This document shows, piece by piece, positions 21,639-25,409 of a DNA stretch of 25,409 nt. The stretch is taken from positions 1 to 25,409 of the forward strand of contig JANMJD010000258.1 of the NCBI GenBank assembly GCA_031371195.1. The letters are read 5' to 3'. The position numbers and the translations under genes are program-made. Source of the stretch: JANMJD01 sp031371195 (GTDB lineage Bacteria; Actinomycetota; Acidimicrobiia; Acidimicrobiales; Ilumatobacteraceae). The number at the start of each line of letters is the position of its first letter. Within the stretch, counting starts at the first letter, position 1. Below the pieces are notes generated by a model. That model was not told the DNA's origin. It did not search any database and saw only the letters and a list, made by a program, of their open reading frames with translations.

Positions 21639-22094
21639 ATGACCAGGATCTTGATCGCCATCGATGAAAGTGACGCGTCGAGGAAGGCCGCAGGCACTGC
21701 AGCTCATCTCTTCGAGGGGGCTGACTTCGTCGCCGTCAACGTGGCCAGCGTCCGCGTTCCCTGGACCGATGTGCATGCGTGGGGCGGCGTGTATCCGTGG
21801 CCGTTCCCGGGGGCCGACGACTATGTCGCCGAAATGCAGACCGAGAGCACGGCGCACGCCATCGACACTGCGGCATCGGCCGCACACGACGCCGGCCTCG
21901 ACGATGCCGAGGCGGTTGCCGCCGTCGAACTCGGTGACACCGCCAAGGCGATCATCGATGCCGCGCATGAACACGACGTCGATCTGATCGTTGTCGGTTG
22001 GACCGACAAGAGCTGGTTCTCCCGCGTGCTCGACGGGTCGGTTGCCCGCGACCTCGTGCGCCGTGCCGACATCCCGGTACTGGTCTGCAAGTAG
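21639..22094 (+). CDS. Universal stress protein (UspA family)
   Basis: This is a 151-residue single Usp domain. It opens ILIAIDESDASRKAAGTAAHLF and ends with the nucleotide-loop region VDLIVVGWTDKSWFSRVLDGSVARDLV, then ADIPVLVCK. The typical G-x2-G-x9-G-(S/T) ATP motif is only partly kept: GWTDKSW replaces the first part, but DGSV remains. It may therefore bind ATP weakly or differently. An acidic, Trp-rich insertion (PWTDVHAWGGVYPWPFPG) lies after the first strand. It is a cytosolic stress protein, and its exact GTTT-N15-GGGTAC promoter is consistent with general-stress control. Confidence 0.88.
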   Translation: MTRILIAIDESDASRKAAGTAAHLFEGADFVAVNVASVRVPWTDVHAWGGVYPWPFPGADDYVAEMQTESTAHAIDTAASAAHDAGLDDAEAVAAVELGDTAKAIIDAAHEHDVDLIVVGWTDKSWFSRVLDGSVARDLVRRADIPVLVCK

Positions 22095-22137
22095 CTCGCT
22101 CGCTCAACTCTGCACCTAGTGTGCTCAACGGCCTGCT

Positions 22138-22416
22138 TCACACGTGTACCTGGGGAATCGGCATCGGAGCGGGGACCGGAGGCACGGGCGAAGGGTACGG
22201 CTCCGGGATCGGAGCGGGCACCGGTGAGGGCGGAGCGGGATACGGGTCCGGATCCGGTGCCGGAGGCGACGGGACGGGGTAAGGCTCCGGGACCGGATCG
22301 GGTAACGGTGTTGGAGCAGGAGCAGGAGGGGGCTGGGGAGGTACCGGCGACGGAGGAAACGTTGATGCCCCCGGTTCGACTGAACTCGCCAATAGGCCCT
22401 GCGACGTTGCATTCAT
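22138..22416 (-). CDS. Possible proline-rich repeat protein, doubtful
   Basis: This minus-strand frame of 92 residues starts MNATSQGLLAS. From about residue 21 it becomes a run of Pro-x repeats rich in Pro, Ala, Asp, Glu and Tyr (PVPEPYPVPSPPAPDPDPYP). The opposite strand reads as Gly-rich repeats. There is no signal peptide and no good ribosome site. The region lies downstream of the ferritin operon, past its terminator. It could be a real low-complexity protein or a GC-rich repeat without coding function. Apart from this frame and the hairpin at 22463-22501, I see nothing in 22095-22513. Confidence 0.3.
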   Translation of the reverse strand: MNATSQGLLASSVEPGASTFPPSPVPPQPPPAPAPTPLPDPVPEPYPVPSPPAPDPDPYPAPPSPVPAPIPEPYPSPVPPVPAPMPIPQVHV

Positions 22417-22462
22417 CACTGGTGCATAACCGTCCCCGGGGTGCCACAAACATGCACGAACG

Positions 22463-22501
22463 GTGTGGGCCCCGGCGACCGCCCGGCGCCAGGGCCCACA
22501 C
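22463..22501 (-). terminator. Terminator of the cupredoxin/ferritin operon
   Basis: Perfect 10-bp arms (GTGTGGGCCC and its complement), with a GC-rich inner part, lie 12 bp beyond the stop of the last ferritin-like gene. Confidence 0.65.
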
Positions 22502-22513
22502 GCCATGGGGCTC

Positions 22514-23425
22514 CTACGTGGTGATCAAGGCGCCATCGATACCGGCCAACGGGTTGTCTCCGGGGAAGAACGCCCGCTGGCTGGGGAAGATCTCGAGAGG
22601 CGACTGAGCCAGTGCGGCCATCCGCAGCACCGCGGCATGTCGAGCCTCGACGCCGCCGATCGTCATGATCGTCGATCGGAGTGCCGCCGTCGACAGCGCT
22701 CCACCGGCAAAGACGTAGGTCTGGGCCGCGGCCTCTTCCAATGCGAGCGCCAGCATCACGGCGTCGGCCTCGGTCTTGGCCTTCTCGAGCGCCGGGGCCA
22801 CCAACGCATCGAACACCGCCTGGTTCATCTCCGTGATGGCCTGTGCGCCGGCACCGGTGATGACCCCGTTGAGGGCGTCGAGATGCATCTGGTGATGCCC
22901 GGCGAACATCTTCGCGGCGTCGAGCACGGCCGGGGTCTTGATCAGGCCGGCTGCCTTGCCATACGCGTCGACGGCCAGCTTCTCGAGCGAGGCGGCCGTC
23001 TTGGCCAGGACGATGTCCTGGTTGGGCGCGGCTGCATCGGTGCTCTTCGGAGCAGCGGTCGTCGCTGCGTCCGTGGGTGCAGCGGCATCGGTGGCGGCGG
23101 GCTCGGTGGCGGCCGGCTGGGTCTCGGGTGCCGCTCCGACCGTTGTCGCCGCGTTCGTTGCCGCAGTGTCGGTCGAGTCACTTCCGCAGGCGGCCAACAC
23201 CGCGGCGCCGAGGATGGTCAGGCCACCCATCTTGAACAGGTCGCGTCGCCCCGGCGCCGGAACGCCGAGCAAGGCAGCTTTTTCGTCGGTCGACATCTGC
23301 ACGTCGCCACTGAAGAGTTGGGTCAGAGCCGACCGCCAGCGACGGGTCGCCGACTCGTTGAGCTGATCGATGGTCCGGAGTTCGCGCCGGATCTGGTCAG
23401 TACTGAGGTCATGGTGCTTGTTCAT
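22514..23425 (-). CDS. Exported ferritin-like domain lipoprotein
   Basis: The chosen start ATG 23425 is 6 nt after AAAGGAG (303 residues); ATG 23431 would touch the ribosome site. Numbering here is from 23431. A cytosolic-looking segment of about 60 residues precedes a twin-arginine motif (GRRDLFKMGG, 61-70) and a lipobox ending LAAC (Cys82). So the signal is far from the N-terminus, unlike most exported proteins. A Thr/Ala-rich linker (83-137) leads to a four-helix ferritin-like domain with ligand-type motifs SLEKLAVDAY, AGHHQMHLDAL, ALEEAAAQTY and VEARHAAVL. It probably binds iron outside the membrane. It is the last gene of a three-gene operon with a cupredoxin. Confidence 0.78.
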   Translation of the reverse strand: MNKHHDLSTDQIRRELRTIDQLNESATRRWRSALTQLFSGDVQMSTDEKAALLGVPAPGRRDLFKMGGLTILGAAVLAACGSDSTDTAATNAATTVGAAPETQPAATEPAATDAAAPTDAATTAAPKSTDAAAPNQDIVLAKTAASLEKLAVDAYGKAAGLIKTPAVLDAAKMFAGHHQMHLDALNGVITGAGAQAITEMNQAVFDALVAPALEKAKTEADAVMLALALEEAAAQTYVFAGGALSTAALRSTIMTIGGVEARHAAVLRMAALAQSPLEIFPSQRAFFPGDNPLAGIDGALITT

Positions 23426-23451
23426 GGTCATCTCCTTTCGTGTCGTGCGAA

Positions 23452-24186
23452 TCAGCCAGCAAAGACCGCTGGATCGAGGCCCTTGAGAGGGTCGGTACCG
23501 TCGCCGAGAGCCGACGATTCGAAGGCTCCGGTGGGGAAGACATCGGCCACCGGCTTACCGAGGGCGAGTCCGAGCACAACTGCATGCTGGGCCTCGATCG
23601 GCAGGATGGTGGCGGTGGCGGCGGCATAGGCCGGGTCCTGCAGCAGGGTGAGCGCCGCGGCGTATGTGTAGGCCGCCTGATTCTCGAGGGTGAAGGCGAA
23701 CTCGAGAGCTGCCATCTCATCCTTGATGCCCTGCAGCGCCGGGGTCAATGCCGCGACGAGCTTCTTGTTCGGGCCGGTCGCAGCCTTGTCACCGGCCACC
23801 TTGCCGAACGCATCGGCGTGCTGCTGATGGTGTGACATGAACAGCTGGCCGACCGGCAACGTCGCCGGACTGAGTACCCCGGCGGCGGCCGTGTATGCAG
23901 CAACAGCGGCAAGCTCGACGCTCTGGGCGTAGCCCGCAATAGTCTTGTCGTCGAGGCCCTGGGCGGCGGCGACCGACACGAGGCTGCGGGGAAGGAACAA
24001 CGGCCCGGCAAAGGCCACGGCACCGGCGATCGCCGCCGAGCCCACGAGCACACCGCGCCGCGATGCCCGAAATGCGTCGAGGTGAACGTCGGCAACTTCC
24101 TGCTCGAAGGTTTTCATTCCTTCGTGGTGGAGGTCGTCAACGTCACTGGCGAGATGTCGCAGCTGTCGAGAGGTGAGATGCATCAT
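23452..24186 (-). CDS. Tat-exported ferritin-like domain protein
   Basis: This 244-residue protein has a twin-arginine motif (ASRRGVLVGS, 41-50) and a hydrophobic core to about residue 75, then a ferritin-like four-helix domain. Candidate di-metal ligands are Glu91 (SVELAAVAAY), His120/His123 (SHHQQHADAF), Glu168 (TLENQAAYTY) and Glu198/His201 (IEAQHAVVL). No lipobox is seen, so it may be released or held by an uncleaved helix. AAAGGAG supports ATG 24186 (or 24183). It is a paralog of the next gene, 26 bp downstream. Iron oxidation or storage outside the cell is the likely role. Confidence 0.8.
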   Translation of the reverse strand: MMHLTSRQLRHLASDVDDLHHEGMKTFEQEVADVHLDAFRASRRGVLVGSAAIAGAVAFAGPLFLPRSLVSVAAAQGLDDKTIAGYAQSVELAAVAAYTAAAGVLSPATLPVGQLFMSHHQQHADAFGKVAGDKAATGPNKKLVAALTPALQGIKDEMAALEFAFTLENQAAYTYAAALTLLQDPAYAAATATILPIEAQHAVVLGLALGKPVADVFPTGAFESSALGDGTDPLKGLDPAVFAG

Positions 24187-24225
24187 ATCTCCTTTGTCTA
24201 CTGATTTGGGGGTTGGAAAGATCTG

Positions 24226-24702
24226 CTAACCGACGGTGATGGTGCCGGCCATAAATGGGTGGAACGAACAAACATACGGAAATGACCCGGCGGTATCGAA
24301 GGTCACGGTCGCCGAATCACCGGGCTGGATGGCCCCGGCGTCGAACTCGCCTGCACCTGTGGCCGTGTGCTGTTGCTTGTCATTGTTCGTCCAGGTGACC
24401 GTGCCCCCGACGGCGACGTGGACGTCAGCAGGAACGAAGGCGAAGTCGGCGATCCCCACCGTCGCGCTCGCCTCCGCCGCCGACCCCGCCACGGTCGACA
24501 TCGATGTGTCGACCGCTGGAATGGTGGTTTGAGCTGGTGCAATCGTCGTACCGGCATCGGTCGCCGCGGGTGCGGGAGCGATGGTCGAGGCGCTAGTGGA
24601 ATCGACATTGGTGGCCGATGCGGCGCCGTCCCCGGCACTACTACTCCCGCAGCCGTAAGCGAGGAGCGAGAGCATCGCCGTGACGGGGAGTATGACCTTC
24701 AT
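24226..24702 (-). CDS. Cupredoxin (plastocyanin-like) lipoprotein
   Basis: This 158-residue protein has a signal peptide with a lipobox ending AYGC (Cys18), a long Ser/Thr/Ala linker (19-80), then a blue-copper domain. The type-1 copper ligands are visible: His112 (QQHTATG) and Cys145, His148 and Met151 in YVCSFHPFM. It should carry one electron at the outer membrane face. It heads the operon with two exported ferritin-like proteins, suggesting electron exchange with iron outside the membrane. A possible promoter lies far upstream at 24929-24953. The ribosome site is weak. Confidence 0.88.
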   Translation of the reverse strand: MKVILPVTAMLSLLAYGCGSSSAGDGAASATNVDSTSASTIAPAPAATDAGTTIAPAQTTIPAVDTSMSTVAGSAAEASATVGIADFAFVPADVHVAVGGTVTWTNNDKQQHTATGAGEFDAGAIQPGDSATVTFDTAGSFPYVCSFHPFMAGTITVG

Positions 24703-24767
24703 ACGCTCTGTACGGCGCTAAGCCGAATCCGGTTGAAAACTTTTCAAACTTTTCTGTCAGTAGGGTC

Positions 24768-24781
24768 CCGCTTACAAGCGG
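24768..24781. promoter_or_regulatory. Short inverted repeat upstream of the cupredoxin gene
   Basis: CCGCTT, AC, AAGCGG: perfect 6-bp arms, 65 bp before the cupredoxin start. An AT-rich stretch (24733-24754) with repeated AAACTTTTC lies between. It may be an operator; this is a weak call. Confidence 0.3.
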
Positions 24782-24863
24782 CATACACCACACATGTCGT
24801 CAAAGCCGAAAGCCGGACAGGCGCCGATGCACACTGTTGCCGTTGCCCGAACGAGGCCAACGT

Positions 24864-24906
24864 GAGTGGCTGCGGCCGTTGGGGGGACGTACTACCGCAG
24901 CCACTC
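24864..24906 (-). other. RNA hairpin in a long leader or a small RNA
   Basis: Perfect 12-bp arms (GAGTGGCTGCGG and its complement) surround a 19-nt loop, starting about 16 nt after the predicted start of a minus-strand transcript. It could be a structured 5' leader of the cupredoxin operon or part of a small RNA. No gene is evident in 24703-25031. Confidence 0.45.
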
Positions 24907-24928
24907 GACGGTGGGGGATACGGCGCTC

Positions 24929-24953
24929 GTACCCGCTCTCACCCTGGTTAAAC
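24929..24953 (-). promoter_or_regulatory. SigF/SigB-like promoter upstream of the cupredoxin/ferritin operon
   Basis: On the minus strand this reads GTTT, 15 nt, GGGTAC. The next minus-strand gene begins 226 nt downstream, so either the leader is long or a small RNA is made. Confidence 0.5.
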
Positions 24954-25031
24954 ATGAGCATCGGGAAATTTCGCCGGAGCAGTGGGGACCGCCTCGGCGC
25001 GTCGGTTCCCACCGGGAGTACGGTCGTCCTC

Positions 25032-25409
25032 ATGCCCCGATCCGTGCACAGCGTTGGTGACGGCGGGACGGCGGGCCGCGAGATCGCCGAGTTGCGACGA
25101 ATGCTCCGTCGAAACGAGCAGCAACTACAGCTCCTCAAGGTGATGCGCGAGGCGGACGCCGCCGCGGTGAGCCGCGCCGAGCTGTACCACCAGGTTCTCC
25201 CGAGCCTCGAAGCGATCCTGGAAGTGGCGTCGCTGACCGTCGTCATGCACGACGGTACGCCTGACGGGAGCGGCGGCCAGCCGGCGGCTGATCACCCGTC
25301 GGCGCTCACCGGCGAACCGGGCGACGGGGAACCGGGCGACGGGGAACCGGACGACGGGGAACCGGACGACGGGGAACCGGACGACGGGGAACCGGACGAC
25401 GGGGAGCCG
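25032..25409 (+). CDS. Unknown protein with coiled-coil start and GDGEP repeats, cut by window end
   Basis: The frame is open from ATG 25032 to the last base (126 codons). The N-terminal part is a charged helix (REIAELRRMLRRNEQQLQLLKVMREADAAA is split here as REIAELRRML and RNEQQLQLLKV), probably coiled coil. LYHQVLPSLEAILEVASLTVV follows and could begin a sensor (GAF-like) domain. From residue about 97 six 15-bp units encode (G/D)DGEP repeats up to the window edge. The start lacks a clear ribosome site. With the C-terminus missing, no family can be named. Confidence 0.55.
   Translation, partial: MPRSVHSVGDGGTAGREIAELRRMLRRNEQQLQLLKVMREADAAAVSRAELYHQVLPSLEAILEVASLTVVMHDGTPDGSGGQPAADHPSALTGEPGDGEPGDGEPDDGEPDDGEPDDGEPDDGEP
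25320..25409 (+). repeat. 15-bp coding tandem repeat (six units, continues past window)
   Basis: Six units of G(G/A)CGACGGGGA(A/G)CCG run to the final base. The first two units encode GDGEP and the last four DDGEP. Near-identity of the units suggests recent expansion and possible length variation, or difficult assembly. Confidence 0.9.

Noticed and set aside
24773..24835. Minus-strand 20-codon frame with CxxxC and CxxC
   Set aside because: The GTG start has no ribosome site and the frame is too short to separate from chance.
1..25409. CRISPR arrays, tRNA or rRNA genes, insertion sequences, prophage genes, toxin-antitoxin pairs
   Set aside because: None seen on reading both strands: no spaced repeat arrays, no transposase or integrase motifs and no cloverleaf sequence noticed; small tRNAs could be missed by eye.

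Overview
The window is high-GC bacterial DNA with dense coding on both strands. A WhiB-family protein, actinobacterial-type small membrane proteins (GPGG and DUF6131 types), a 7Fe-type ferredoxin, STAS/SpoIIE partner-switching proteins and Tat-exported ferritin-like proteins point to an actinobacterium. An Acidimicrobiia-like lineage is my best guess, but it is an inference and not proven here. I saw no rRNA, tRNA, CRISPR array, transposase or phage gene.

Layout. 1-2000: the end of an AI-2E-type permease, a GPGG small membrane protein, a STAS anti-sigma antagonist and a hemerythrin-like protein. 2175-3871: a PRC-barrel protein overlapping a class II fumarase. 3915-4935 (minus strand): a small lipoprotein and a single-pass membrane protein overlapping by 4 nt, then a ferredoxin. 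5129-7477: an ECF-like sigma factor, a small unknown protein, a WhiB-like protein and a PAS-GGDEF cyclase. 7572-9529: CsbD, a NarL/LuxR response regulator, a DUF6131 protein and a second STAS protein. 9608-11090: a LysM/L,D-transpeptidase lipoprotein and a PRC-barrel protein. 11422-15048: a branched-chain 2-oxoacid dehydrogenase operon (E1 alpha, E1 beta, E2) without E3. 15271-17290: a lipoprotein and a stand-alone NuoF-like flavoprotein. 17287-20981 (minus strand): STAS, a photoactive-yellow-protein-like PAS protein, and a 972-residue PAS-PAS-GAF-GAF-SpoIIE phosphatase-HATPase. 21098-22094: an SRPBCC protein and a universal stress protein. 22514-24702 (minus strand): a cupredoxin lipoprotein and two exported ferritin-like proteins. 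25032-end: the start of an unknown protein with a 15-bp coding repeat.

How it fits together. Ten exact copies of GTTT-N15/16-GGGTA(C/T) lie in intergenic DNA. Nine sit just ahead of a gene start and one lies 226 nt ahead of the cupredoxin gene; further near-matches exist. This is the known promoter pattern of actinobacterial SigF/SigB-type general-stress sigma factors. The genes behind these sites are typical stress functions: CsbD, Usp, PRC-barrel, ferredoxin, STAS and small membrane proteins. The same window encodes partner-switching regulators that control such sigma factors: three STAS proteins and one SpoIIE phosphatase with an anti-sigma-like ATPase domain. The STAS/PYP-like/phosphatase operon and the divergent SRPBCC gene appear to share an overlapping bidirectional promoter of this class. 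The most interesting inference is a sensory input, possibly light or redox through the PYP-like protein, feeding a general-stress regulon that is spread across this window.
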